Assembly: GCA_019113175.1 (NCBI GenBank)
Contig: DXHY01000007.1
Span: forward strand, 1 to 64,000
DNA from: Candidatus Eisenbergiella stercoravium
Lineage (GTDB): Bacteria; Bacillota; Clostridia; Lachnospirales; Lachnospiraceae
Reading direction: 5' to 3'
Length of the DNA: 64,000 nucleotides
The notes beneath the pieces were generated by a model that made no database searches, was not told where the DNA came from, and worked only from the letters and a program-made list of their open reading frames with translations. Shown piece after piece: positions 53,137 to 61,445 of the stretch. The translations under genes were made by a program, and so were the position numbers. The number at the start of each line of letters is the position of its first letter. The stretch's first letter is position 1.

Positions 53137-54156
53137 TCAATGGCTGTCCATCATTTTCCTGCAAATCTCCTGATATTCCAGAAACTCCCGGTTCTCCGGC
53201 TCCATCTGCAGCACATAACCAATCCGCCCGGAAAGAGACTGAAGAAAGGCATCTGCCTTCTCCGACGTCTCGCCGGCGTCTTCTCTTCCATTCAAAAGCC
53301 CGGCCATCCGCAGATGCTCTTCTACGCCGAATTTCCGGCAATAATACATTTCCTGACGGATCTTTCTACGGTACTGTGCGCTCGTCCGCGGCCGTTCATT
53401 CACCACCAGCCCGGTGACAGTCTGCTTCCTTCCCCGTCCGGCAATGACCGTTTTTCCCTCATTCAGTTCAAAGCCCATAGCCGCAAGAAAACCTCTGACC
53501 TTCCTGTAAACCTCCTTTGCGTCAAACCTGCCGGAAAAAGCCAGATCATCACAGTAGCGGGTATAGATAACTTTACGCTCTTCACACCATTTTCCAATAT
53601 AATCATCAAAGGGCTTCATCACCAGATTGGAAATGGCCGGAGAGGTGGGCGCCCCCTGCGGGAGCCGGTCATGACAGCAGCACAGGTGGGTCAGAAGTCC
53701 CGCAGCCGCAGGCGGAAACAGGCTCTCCGGGAACGCCGCTCCATACACTCCGGGAAAGAGAATGCTGTCAAAAAAATTCCGGATATCCAGCTTTAACAGA
53801 ATCTTATCCCTTTCCCCTCCCGCATGCGGCGCGGCATTATCAACGGGAGACAGTCCCCGCCTGTATGCACAGGCATGCCGGGAAACACTGCGTCCGTCCA
53901 GGCAGTGGTGCAGAATATTTCTCTGCACACCCTTTAACATCCCGTCCGGGACCAGGAGCCTGCGGCTTCCGCCGCCTTTCTTCGGAATCCTCGTTTCCCG
54001 ATAATGCTGTTCCACATGGTTGCTCATGACATACAGCAGGGCGAGCTGTGCCTCCCCGCTCATGCGCTCCCGCATGGAGGCCGGAAGCAGATTCAGGGAC
54101 AGGATGAATGCCTTCTCCTGTTCTTTTCCGCAATATTTCCAGAGTTCTCCACTCAT
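53137..54156 (-). CDS. Retron-type reverse transcriptase
   Basis: Reverse transcriptase of 339 residues from MSGELWKYCGKE. Motifs in order: LDIRNFFDS with catalytic D124, LPQGAPTSPAISN (165-177), YTRYCDDLAF with D203-D204, and GFELNEGKT. Two features diagnostic of retrons are present: NAxxH in region X (N107-A-A-P-H111) and VTG (247-249). No extra domain is fused to the C-terminal thumb. GGAGAG supports ATG 54156, preferred over the ATG six codons upstream. The msr-msd RNA is encoded directly before it. The enzyme should prime on that RNA and make multicopy single-stranded DNA. Confidence 0.92.
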   Translation of the reverse strand: MSGELWKYCGKEQEKAFILSLNLLPASMRERMSGEAQLALLYVMSNHVEQHYRETRIPKKGGGSRRLLVPDGMLKGVQRNILHHCLDGRSVSRHACAYRRGLSPVDNAAPHAGGERDKILLKLDIRNFFDSILFPGVYGAAFPESLFPPAAAGLLTHLCCCHDRLPQGAPTSPAISNLVMKPFDDYIGKWCEERKVIYTRYCDDLAFSGRFDAKEVYRKVRGFLAAMGFELNEGKTVIAGRGRKQTVTGLVVNERPRTSAQYRRKIRQEMYYCRKFGVEEHLRMAGLLNGREDAGETSEKADAFLQSLSGRIGYVLQMEPENREFLEYQEICRKMMDSH

Positions 54157-54188
54157 TTTTCTCTCCAGTCCCATTCAAAAAAAAACAA

Positions 54189-54409
54189 AAAGCCCGTCCG
54201 ACACAATACTCTGATTCTGCAGAATGCGCAGGGGTACAGCCGAAGGCGGAGACACAATCCGCGAAGCGGGTTGTGAGATGTACCTCGAAGCAGGCTGCGG
54301 TGCAGGCATGCCTGCCGCCTCCTGATATTCTCTCCCGACGGCGACTCGCTGCCGGGCCGGTTCTGCCAGCAGCAACGCTGCTTTCCGGTTTCTCTGTCGA
54401 ACGGGCTTT
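54189..54409 (-). ncRNA. Retron msr-msd RNA
   Basis: Directly upstream of the reverse transcriptase, about 221 nt. The ends are complementary: a1 AAAGCCCGTTCGACA (54409-54395) and a2 TGTCGGACGGGCTTT (54203-54189) match at 14 of 15 positions, the remaining pair being G-U. Inside are an AGCAGC-GTT-GCTGCT hairpin (54382-54368), a second hairpin at 54356-54334, and a larger stem closed by GGTACA (54284-54279) and TGTACC (54238-54233). That stem holds a CACAA-CCGC-TTC-GCGG-TTGTG hairpin (54275-54253), the likely msd. The branching guanosine cannot be placed from sequence alone. Confidence 0.85.
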
Positions 54410-54467
54410 CTATATTCTATATTAAAGATACCATAAAACAGGGACGAAAAAAACAGGTTCCGTCGCG

Positions 54468-55559
54468 TTATTCCGGAATCTTTTCATTTTTTCCTCCGAA
54501 TTTTCTCATCAATTTCAGTTCTTCCTCATCATACGGAGTATAAAAAGTATCGAACAGGTCATGCTGCCAGCGGTTCAGCGGCAGTTCTCTGTGATTCCAC
54601 AGCTCATCCCAGGGAAGAAAATGCTGAGATTTTCCTGCTACAAGTCCCCAGCTGTAGCTTCCGATCCCTTCTTCATAGTAAAAAGGAAGATTATCCTGAA
54701 TAAAATTATCCTGCACCCGGTTCAGCCATTCTGTATTCATCATTGGCCTTCCTTCCTTTTTCAGCTGCGCCACGGTCCGTTTTACCCGTTCAAACTTTTC
54801 ATATTGATGGAAGGTTATGATGTCCGACTCATCCAGCGCAAGGCGCTGAATGGGTTCCACATCCGCTTTTTCACTGATTCCATAATCCTCCGGATAGCTC
54901 CATACTCCGGCCGTAAGCGGCTGAATCGGATCCAGATCTCTGGCAAGGGAAAAGACCCGTTTGAGATAAGGAATACTCATATCATGCCGGTTGCTGTTGC
55001 CGGGTTCATTCCACAGATCCCATGCGTAGATCCTCTCATCCTTTCCGAAGCGTTTCAGAAGAGCTGTCAGATATTCCTCCTGAACACTTCTCCATTCCGG
55101 TTCATCCCAAAGGCACCAGCCCACCTTCTTCTGTTCGCCGGTAAAAGGATTATCCTTATGTCCTCCATGATGGCCGATATCATACTTCTGCCATCCATGA
55201 GATTTCTGAGGAGTAATCTCTGCGGGACGTCCAAATTCCACACAATCGTTAAAAATAACCGGCATCATTGTAATGCCTCTTTCCGCAAGCTCCTCCAGAA
55301 ATCCCTCCATTCGGTCCAGGAACTTCTCCCGGTCGTAATACCAGACGGAAAAAGGAAGAAACATGCGCACTCCATTCAACCCGATCCCCTCCATCAGCTC
55401 AAATTCCCTGCGCACACTTTCGATCACTTCCGGATATGTGTCCTCCTGCCAAAGCTCAATCCCATGCAGAGTTATGGACGGGACATAGTTAATGCCCATC
55501 ACCCAGGGACGCTTTTTGTACCATTCCCATGCCTGTTCCTCAGTCCAGCGTTCTCTCAT
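54468..55559 (-). CDS. Clan GH-A glycoside hydrolase (GH5-like)
   Basis: A 363-residue TIM-barrel glycosidase without a signal peptide. The acid/base glutamate is in WDLWNEPGN and the nucleophile glutamate in MMNTEWLNR, the usual pair at the ends of strands 4 and 7 in clan A. The opening WVMGINYVPS is typical of GH5- or GH2-related enzymes such as beta-mannosidases. A cytosolic role on oligosaccharides is likely. The exact family and specificity are not certain. Confidence 0.8.
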   Translation of the reverse strand: MRERWTEEQAWEWYKKRPWVMGINYVPSITLHGIELWQEDTYPEVIESVRREFELMEGIGLNGVRMFLPFSVWYYDREKFLDRMEGFLEELAERGITMMPVIFNDCVEFGRPAEITPQKSHGWQKYDIGHHGGHKDNPFTGEQKKVGWCLWDEPEWRSVQEEYLTALLKRFGKDERIYAWDLWNEPGNSNRHDMSIPYLKRVFSLARDLDPIQPLTAGVWSYPEDYGISEKADVEPIQRLALDESDIITFHQYEKFERVKRTVAQLKKEGRPMMNTEWLNRVQDNFIQDNLPFYYEEGIGSYSWGLVAGKSQHFLPWDELWNHRELPLNRWQHDLFDTFYTPYDEEELKLMRKFGGKNEKIPE

Positions 55560-55651
55560 TTCTTTTACCCTCCTTTTACCTGATATCCCTTCTTGCGGCG
55601 GCGTCAGTCTTTTCCGCCGCCGTTTTACCCCACTTTTTAATTGATCTCCTT

Positions 55652-56644
55652 TTACAGCATCGTCCTGCGCAGAGTCTCGCCGTCCATCGCACTCAGATAA
55701 GCGGGCGCGATATCAAATACGGTCTTACAGCCGCACTGGCCTTCCTTTGCCAGACGGTACGCGGCGCGGGCAAACGCGACGAGAACAGAAGAGGTGAAAG
55801 CCGGGTTGGAATCCAGCTTCAGGCTGTATTCGATCACGTTTCCGTACTCCTCATTCCAGCCTGTCTTTCCGGTGCGGATCACAAATCCTCCGTGCGGGAT
55901 GCCGCTGTGATCGCGCTTCATTTCCTCAGCGCTGATGAAGTGCACCGTGGTATCATACTCGTCAAAATAGTTGGGCATGGTCTTGATCTCTTCCTCGATT
56001 CTGGCAAGATCCGCGCCCTCCTCGGCCACCACAAAGCACTCTCTTGTATGCTTTTCTCTGGTGGTCAGCTCCGGGTTCTCTCCCGCGCGCACTTTTCTAA
56101 GCGCATCTTCCACAGGGATGGTGTACTGTCTGGCATCTGCAACGCCCTTGATTCTTCTGACGGCATCGGAATGTCCCTGGCTGACGCCCTTGCCCCAGAA
56201 GGTATAGTCCTTACCGCAGGGAAGGATCGCGTTGGCATACAGACGGTTTAAGGAAAACATGCCGGGATCCCAGCCGCAGGAAATGATTCCCACCTTACCG
56301 TTCTTTTTCGCCGCTTCATCCACCGCCGCGAAATGCTCCGGAATCTTCGCATGGGTATCAAAGCTGTCGATCACATTGAAATACTGAACAAATTCCGGAG
56401 TCTGCACCGGAAGATCCGTAGCGCTTCCGCCACAGAGAATCATCACGTCGATTTCATCCTTCATTCCCGCCGCTTCTTCCACACGGCAGACCTTCACGCC
56501 TTCCGTCAAAATGGAAACCGTCGCGGGATCGCGTCTCGTGAACACTGCTGCAAGTTTCATGTCCGGATTCTGCTTAATGGCGCATTCCACGCCCTTTCCA
56601 AGGTTTCCGTAGCCCAGAATACCGATTCTGATCTGTTCGCTCAT
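55652..56644 (-). CDS. ddh: meso-Diaminopimelate dehydrogenase
   Basis: NADPH enzyme that makes meso-diaminopimelate in one step for lysine and peptidoglycan, 330 residues. It has the N-terminal GILGYGNLGKGVE nucleotide loop, the middle SCGWDPGMFSLNRL and WGKGVSQGHSDA segments of the substrate site, and the C-terminal NPAFTSSVLVAFARAA. All match the Ddh family. AGGAGG precedes the start, and a GC hairpin (56664-56680) lies just 5' of it. A promoter lies about 200 nt upstream. Confidence 0.93.
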   Translation of the reverse strand: MSEQIRIGILGYGNLGKGVECAIKQNPDMKLAAVFTRRDPATVSILTEGVKVCRVEEAAGMKDEIDVMILCGGSATDLPVQTPEFVQYFNVIDSFDTHAKIPEHFAAVDEAAKKNGKVGIISCGWDPGMFSLNRLYANAILPCGKDYTFWGKGVSQGHSDAVRRIKGVADARQYTIPVEDALRKVRAGENPELTTREKHTRECFVVAEEGADLARIEEEIKTMPNYFDEYDTTVHFISAEEMKRDHSGIPHGGFVIRTGKTGWNEEYGNVIEYSLKLDSNPAFTSSVLVAFARAAYRLAKEGQCGCKTVFDIAPAYLSAMDGETLRRTML

Positions 56645-56691
56645 TCTGAATTTCCTCCTGTTCTGCCGCCACAGACGGCAATCAAATTATG

Positions 56692-56715
56692 AAAGAACGG
56701 CGGCAGCCGTTCTTT
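56692..56715. repeat. Perfect palindrome in the ddh leader
   Basis: AAAGAACGGC (56692-56701) and GCCGTTCTTT (56706-56715) with a four-base loop. It is related to 50801-50856 and is followed by further GC-rich degenerate repeats to about 56780. Confidence 0.5.
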
Positions 56716-56844
56716 AGCACGGACCTCTGGTTCGCGCCTGCCTTCTTTTGGCCCGGACACGGTTCGTGCCAGCCGCCTTGTATGAAGCTGCCCTCATTCA
56801 GCGCCGTTTTCTGCAGCTCCAAGCGGTTTCATTTTTCGTGTTCC

Positions 56845-56873
56845 AGTATATAACAAAACCGACAGGAAGCCAA
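56845..56873 (-). promoter_or_regulatory. Probable ddh promoter
   Basis: Minus-strand TTGGCT (56868-56873), 17-nt spacer, TATACT (56845-56850). The remaining 56874-57066 shows no gene. Confidence 0.5.
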
Positions 56874-57066
56874 TCCCTATTTCCTGCCGACTGCCGTTTG
56901 ATGAGAAAACTTTTTCCTTTAGGTTTCCCCTGTTCGGATCATTCAGGCTGTATACTGGAAAAAGCCGGAATTTTATGTCACAATAATCATCAGAACAGGG
57001 ATTTTTAAGTCCGGTCGGATTGCAAAATTTGTGAAGGCACTTGCTGAGAAAGGGAAATGCATAATT

Positions 57067-57369
57067 ATGGAAATCAGAGAATATAGAACATACGGAGAAA
57101 CGGACATTCTGAACCTTTACGCAAGCGTTGGGTGGACAGCTTATACCAGATCCCCCGAAGTATTACGCAAAGGATTTGAAAATTCGCTGCTGACACTGGC
57201 TGCGTACGAAGGAGAACGGCTTATCGGTATCATTCGGGCTGTAGGAGATGGCCACACCGTTATTTTCATACAGGATCTGCTGGTGCTTCCGGAAAATGTC
57301 AGAAACCGGATGCGTCGGTTTTATAAAAACCTGATAAGCCTGCGAAAAGGGGCTGTCGCATCAATTTAG
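57067..57369 (+). pseudogene. Internally deleted GNAT acetyltransferase
   Basis: A 101-codon remnant of a GNAT N-acetyltransferase. The N-terminal part (MEIREYRTYGETDILNLYAS) and the beta4 segment IIRAVGDGHTVIFIQDLLVLPE are clear. The acetyl-CoA loop (Q/R-x-x-G-x-G/A) that should follow is missing, and the text jumps to RMRRFYKNL, which resembles the end of the fold. The last codons run into a perfect inverted repeat. Probably not an active enzyme. Confidence 0.65.
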
Positions 57370-57389
57370 TGCGACAGCCCCTTTTCGCA
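57341..57389 (+). terminator. 20-bp perfect inverted repeat terminator
   Basis: TGCGAAAAGGGGCTGTCGCA (57341-57360) and its exact complement (57370-57389) with a nine-base loop, then TTTTATATA on the plus strand. It overlaps the 3' end of the GNAT remnant and lies between convergent genes. Confidence 0.8.
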
Positions 57390-57408
57390 TTTTATATATA
57401 TTATATAC

Positions 57409-58800
57409 TCAGTTAAAATACATCCCCAGATACTTCTTCGTATTCTCCACCATCTCATCAAACAGCTTTCTGGCGTCGGGCATGGAAAGATTCATGTTGG
57501 GATCCATCTGGAAAGCACGGAACGCCTGCTCCAGATCCCGGTCAAGGGCCGCCTGAACAATCAGCTCCTGGATGCCGCTCACACGGGAAACGAGAGGATA
57601 AATGGAATCCGGCAGAGAGCCCGCAAAAACGGGGCGCACGCTGTCCGCAGAAAAATGTGCATTGGTCTCCACCACGGCTCCGAGAGGAAGGTTCGGAATC
57701 TGTCCCAGGTTGGGAACATTCACATTCGTCACCAGATCGCGGAGTCCGAGAATCGCCCGCATTTGCTGCACGCCTTCCTCTCCCGTCTGGTTGATAACTG
57801 GCGCTTCCTCACCGGTATAGAGACGCTCGCTTCTGGCGAGCCGCTTCTTCAGATCCTCTTTTCTCCAGGCTACGGTAGTCAGGCCGAAGCACCAGCTTTT
57901 CACGGTCTCCGGATCCTTCAGGTACCAGCTTCCCGGACAAAACTCTGCCAGATGCCGGTCTCCCGCTGCCGCAATTGCGCCGAAGCGACGGAACAGGTCC
58001 ATCTTCACCCGCTCCCTGCTGGAAAAGGAGTTGTTCATCCAGTTATCGTCCGCCTTCTCTGAAAATCCCGTCTCTGCATATTTTTCACAGAACTTCGCAT
58101 AAAGCGGGAACAGATCGATATTCCTGTATTTTGCCTCGGTGAGCCAGGTGAAGTGATTTACACCCACCACGTTTACGCGGATTTCCTCCCGCCCGGCGTC
58201 TTCGATTCCCAGCATGTCCTTTAACACCAGCGCCAGCAGCTTCTGGGTACCGAATACCTCATGGCAGCAGCCGAAGGCCCTGATCTTCGGGAAAACCCGG
58301 TACAGGGTCCGGACACAGACCGTCATCGGGTTTGTGTAGTTAATGACCCAGGCTTTCGGACAGAAATCCCGGATCGCCGCTGCAATCTCTTCAAACATGG
58401 GGATGGTGCGCAGCGCACGGATCAGGCCGCCGGGGCCTGCCGTATCTCCCACCGACTGATAAATGCCGTATTTTTCCGGCGCATGTACATCGCTTTCCAT
58501 CTCGTCAAAGGTCCCCGGCAGAATGGAGATCACTACGAAGTCCGCTCCTGTCAACGCTTCCTGCAGAGTATCTACCGCCTTATAATCCCACGCGGAACGA
58601 CAGTCCGGCAGCTCCTTCATCCGGTTTCCGATGACCTCGTTCTTTGCCGCCGCCTCCCTGTCAATATCGTACAGCGCGACGGTTCCATTCATATCATCCA
58701 CCGCCGCCAGATCGCTCATCAGGCCCCAGGCCCAGCCTCTGGAGCCTCCGCCGATATAGGCAATTTTCACATCCTCCACCCGATTTCCCACGTATCTCAT
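57409..58800 (-). CDS. GH4 family glycosidase (alpha-glucosidase/galacturonidase type)
   Basis: NAD- and Mn-dependent glycosidase of family GH4, 463 residues. The NAD-binding start is VKIAYIGGGSRGWAWGL, and metal-site residues are visible in FGCCHEVFG (the family's Cys with His two or more residues away) and NVVGVNHFTWL. GH4 enzymes cleave by oxidation and elimination at C3, usually on phosphorylated or acidic sugars. The specificity here is open. It is divergent from an AraC regulator that is likely to control it. Confidence 0.88.
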   Translation of the reverse strand: MRYVGNRVEDVKIAYIGGGSRGWAWGLMSDLAAVDDMNGTVALYDIDREAAAKNEVIGNRMKELPDCRSAWDYKAVDTLQEALTGADFVVISILPGTFDEMESDVHAPEKYGIYQSVGDTAGPGGLIRALRTIPMFEEIAAAIRDFCPKAWVINYTNPMTVCVRTLYRVFPKIRAFGCCHEVFGTQKLLALVLKDMLGIEDAGREEIRVNVVGVNHFTWLTEAKYRNIDLFPLYAKFCEKYAETGFSEKADDNWMNNSFSSRERVKMDLFRRFGAIAAAGDRHLAEFCPGSWYLKDPETVKSWCFGLTTVAWRKEDLKKRLARSERLYTGEEAPVINQTGEEGVQQMRAILGLRDLVTNVNVPNLGQIPNLPLGAVVETNAHFSADSVRPVFAGSLPDSIYPLVSRVSGIQELIVQAALDRDLEQAFRAFQMDPNMNLSMPDARKLFDEMVENTKKYLGMYFN

Positions 58801-58882
58801 TTCCTCTTCCTTTCCGCCGCCGCAGGCGGCATTTTAATCAACGCTCCCTGATTCCGTTTTCTCCGGTTTTCGTTTTCATCGT

Positions 58883-58911
58883 ATCATGCAATATATGAAT
58901 TTAACAGTCAA
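58883..58911 (-). promoter_or_regulatory. Probable GH4 gene promoter
   Basis: Minus-strand TTGACT (58906-58911), 17-nt spacer, CATGAT (58883-58888). Confidence 0.45.
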
Positions 58912-58945
58912 AATCCTGCTTTTTTATGCGATAATCATTTATATA

Positions 58946-58974
58946 TTGCTCTCTTCATTTTTCTCTGTTATACT
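58946..58974 (+). promoter_or_regulatory. araC-type regulator promoter
   Basis: TTGCTC (58946-58951), 17-nt spacer, TATACT (58969-58974), 57 nt before the regulator start. Confidence 0.6.
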
Positions 58975-59031
58975 CACTGCAAAAGAGGCCATCATTTTTC
59001 AGTCCGGAGAAGAGAAAGGGAAAACGGGAAA

Positions 59032-59883
59032 ATGAAACATACAGAATATGTCCCCTATGCCGGGTTTGGTGTGGAATATGTCCGCAATCCGCAGAAAATG
59101 AATATGAAAATGCAGCATTACCACGATTCCTATGAGCTGTATCTGCAGACTGCCGGAGAGCGTACCCTTCTGCTGAACGATCTGCGTTATACGCTCCGCC
59201 CCGGCGATCTGTATTTTCTGAAGCCGTTTGAGCTGCATTATACAAAAAGCTATGAATCTTCTTATTATGAGCGCTATCTCATGAATATCCCCGCTTCCTG
59301 CCTGTCTCCGATTCTGACGGAAAGCGAAGCGGCTGCCCTGTTTGGATCGCTGGATTCCTGTGTTCTGCATCTGGATGAAAAACAAACGGCTGAGATTCTG
59401 GACTGTTTTCGAAAAGCGGAATACTATGAACACAGAAAGGGCTTTCTCACAGAAAAGCTGCTCTGCTCCACCGTACTCCAAACGCTTGTTTTTATCTCCG
59501 AGCTGTTAAAACAGGAAGAAATCTCGGAGGGACTTTCTGCTGAGCGCATTCCGGAGGAAATCGTTTCCGCCATCCGTTATATCAACCGTCATTACAGCGA
59601 GTTCGTCAGTCTGGAACAGGCCGCCGAACGCGTTCACATGAGCCGGTATCATTTCTGCCGCATTTTTCACAGCGCCACCGGAGCGACCTTTCTGGAATAC
59701 CTGTACAACGTCCGTCTGGCAAAAGCGCACCAGCTTCTTCTCGGGAGCGATCTGAGCCTGAGTGAAATAGCCGCCCGCTGCGGTTTCTCTTCCACATCGC
59801 ATCTGACCCGGATTTTCAAAAATGCCTATGGTATGCCTCCCAGGGAATTCAGAAAAAGAGCGGGCACCCTTTCCGGAGCCTGA
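59032..59883 (+). CDS. AraC-family transcriptional regulator
   Basis: A 283-residue activator with an N-terminal cupin (about 1-160; HYHDSYELYLQTAGERTLL and the LRPGDLYFLKPFELHYT loop) and two C-terminal HTH motifs (about 185-275; SLEQAAERVHMSRYHFCRIF and SLSEIAARCGFSSTSHLTRIF). The cupin would bind a sugar. Divergent orientation with the GH4 gene makes that gene the first candidate target. Confidence 0.9.
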   Translation: MKHTEYVPYAGFGVEYVRNPQKMNMKMQHYHDSYELYLQTAGERTLLLNDLRYTLRPGDLYFLKPFELHYTKSYESSYYERYLMNIPASCLSPILTESEAAALFGSLDSCVLHLDEKQTAEILDCFRKAEYYEHRKGFLTEKLLCSTVLQTLVFISELLKQEEISEGLSAERIPEEIVSAIRYINRHYSEFVSLEQAAERVHMSRYHFCRIFHSATGATFLEYLYNVRLAKAHQLLLGSDLSLSEIAARCGFSSTSHLTRIFKNAYGMPPREFRKRAGTLSGA

Positions 59884-59902
59884 AAGGCCGATGTTTTCTG
59901 TC

Positions 59903-60928
59903 TCAGCCCTTCTCTGCGTATTTCACCGTTTTATAAACGGTCACTCCCATCTCAATCAAGATACAGGCCCAGATCACCAGCAGCACAATGGTTTCCAGCC
60001 TGCCGGTTCCATACAGGATCAGCAGATCTCCTTTCGTACCCTGCCAGCCGAACTCCTGCCTCAGCTCCTCTACAAAAGAAGGGTTGAAAAAAGGAAGCGC
60101 CTTCAGCATAATCCAGGCAAATACCGCCTGAACCGCCCCGCTGACCAGACAGACGATCAGAACCGTCTGGCAGTAACGCCCGCAGACCAGCCGCACCACA
60201 TCATCCGCAAATCCCGCCGCAAGAGCGATCAGAAGGACCGGCAGAATGATGTTCCACCGTTCCAGATTAACAATGGGAATGGTGCGGATGAATGTGCCGT
60301 TCTCAAAAACATAGGCTCCAAACAGCCACGGTGCAAAAATCATCAGTCCCGCAAGCAGTGCCTCAAAAACCAGATTCACCGCTTCATCCGATCGTTTTAT
60401 CACCGCTTTGGAATCCGGTATCGGCGGAAGCAGCGCAGGAATCCAGTTTCTTCGTTCCATGCCGTATTTTTCCGATGTCCCGAATTCCTTCCTGAAATCT
60501 ATCCGGATTTTCCTTCTTTCCAGAATCATGAACAGGATCGTCACCGCCCCCACCGCGCTGACAGCCCCCATCACCGCACTGGAAACGACCTCCGTCAGGA
60601 TCCGCATTCCATCCCCCTGAAGCAGACCCTGCACCACTCCGGAGATGACCACAGAAAGCGCCACTGCAGCCAGCACGATTTTCAATAGCCATCTGTAATC
60701 CTCAGAATATTCCGGCCCGATCACCCAGGCCGGCTCCTCCCGGTACTTTCCTGCAAAAACCGCCGGATCCCCAAGCTCCTTCAGCGCTTCCTCCATTCCC
60801 TTCTGCTCCGCCATGTCCGTAATCAGCTCCTCCAGCTCCCTTGCGGTCTCTTCCCGCTGGTCCTTCGCAAGCCTCCTTACCACCTGGTAAATATATCGCT
60901 GCATCAGCTCTCTGTCCGCTTCCGTCAT
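59903..60928 (-). CDS. HAAS-type (DUF1700-like) membrane protein paired with PadR
   Basis: A 341-residue membrane protein. The N-terminal 75 residues form the helical HAAS-like domain (IYQVVRRLAKDQREETARELEELI, then EALKELGDPAVFAGKYR), followed by about eight membrane helices. Such proteins are typically encoded right after a PadR regulator, as here (4 nt apart), and act as small-molecule or envelope-stress partners. Substrate or signal unknown. Confidence 0.75.
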   Translation of the reverse strand: MTEADRELMQRYIYQVVRRLAKDQREETARELEELITDMAEQKGMEEALKELGDPAVFAGKYREEPAWVIGPEYSEDYRWLLKIVLAAVALSVVISGVVQGLLQGDGMRILTEVVSSAVMGAVSAVGAVTILFMILERRKIRIDFRKEFGTSEKYGMERRNWIPALLPPIPDSKAVIKRSDEAVNLVFEALLAGLMIFAPWLFGAYVFENGTFIRTIPIVNLERWNIILPVLLIALAAGFADDVVRLVCGRYCQTVLIVCLVSGAVQAVFAWIMLKALPFFNPSFVEELRQEFGWQGTKGDLLILYGTGRLETIVLLVIWACILIEMGVTVYKTVKYAEKG

Positions 60929-60932
60929 ATCC

Positions 60933-61270
60933 TCACTCCTCCCGCAGCAGCCCGTTCATGGTTTCGGAAACCGCAGACCACTGCTTCTTCATTTCTTCAT
61001 ACATAAAATCTCCAAGTACCGTACGGCGATAGTATTTTCTCGGCTTCGCCTCCTGCGTATCCCACTCGCTCTTCAGCAGCCCCTGCTTCTCCAGCCTCCG
61101 CAGAAGCGGATACAGGGTGTTCGCCTCGATTTCCACGCCCTTCTCCTCCAGGCTCTGCACTAGTGCATATCCATACTTTGGCTCCTTCATCTGGCTCAGT
61201 ACGCTGAGAATCAGCGTTCCCCTTCGCAGTTCCTGTCTGAGATTTTCAGCAGATCTTTTTCTTCACCCAC
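60933..61270 (-). pseudogene. PadR-family regulator with an N-terminal frameshift
   Basis: The winged helix is clear (YGYALVQSLEEKG, NTLYPLLRRLEKQGLL, KPRKYYRRTVLG), but the visible frame begins at MKEPKYGY, about 27 residues short. Upstream, GTG 61270 with AGGAGG opens MGEEKDLLK in another frame, while the correct frame reads NLRQELRRGTLILSVLSQ. The two join if an A run at 61243-61246 had five instead of four A. A one-base deletion (or sequencing error, or slippage) therefore splits the gene. The corrected length of about 113 residues is normal for PadR. Confidence 0.75.
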
Positions 61271-61399
61271 GTCAGTTGTACCTCCTGGATTTATTATAAT
61301 GTGCGATACACAGTATAGTCAACATAAAAATATTTTACTATAAAAAACAGCGGCTTAACCACCGCTTATATCGTCTGTTGTTCCCGTTCCTTACGGTAA

Positions 61400-61424
61400 G
61401 GTCTGCGCAGTAAATGCGCAGACC
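61400..61424 (-). repeat. Palindrome GGTCTGCGCA, copy 2
   Basis: GGTCTGCGCA (61400-61409) and TGCGCAGACC (61415-61424) with a five-base loop, just after the ABC exporter gene. Same stem as at 51942-51966. Confidence 0.6.
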
Positions 61425-61445
61425 TGCCCGAACGGTTAAGTGTTC

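Noticed and set aside
53069..53341. Arg-rich frame overlapping the end of the reverse transcriptase
   Set aside because: Same-strand out-of-frame shadow of the RT gene.
54175..54375. Small open frame before the reverse transcriptase
   Set aside because: It lies within the msr-msd structure; no ribosome site, and RNA pairing explains the sequence better.
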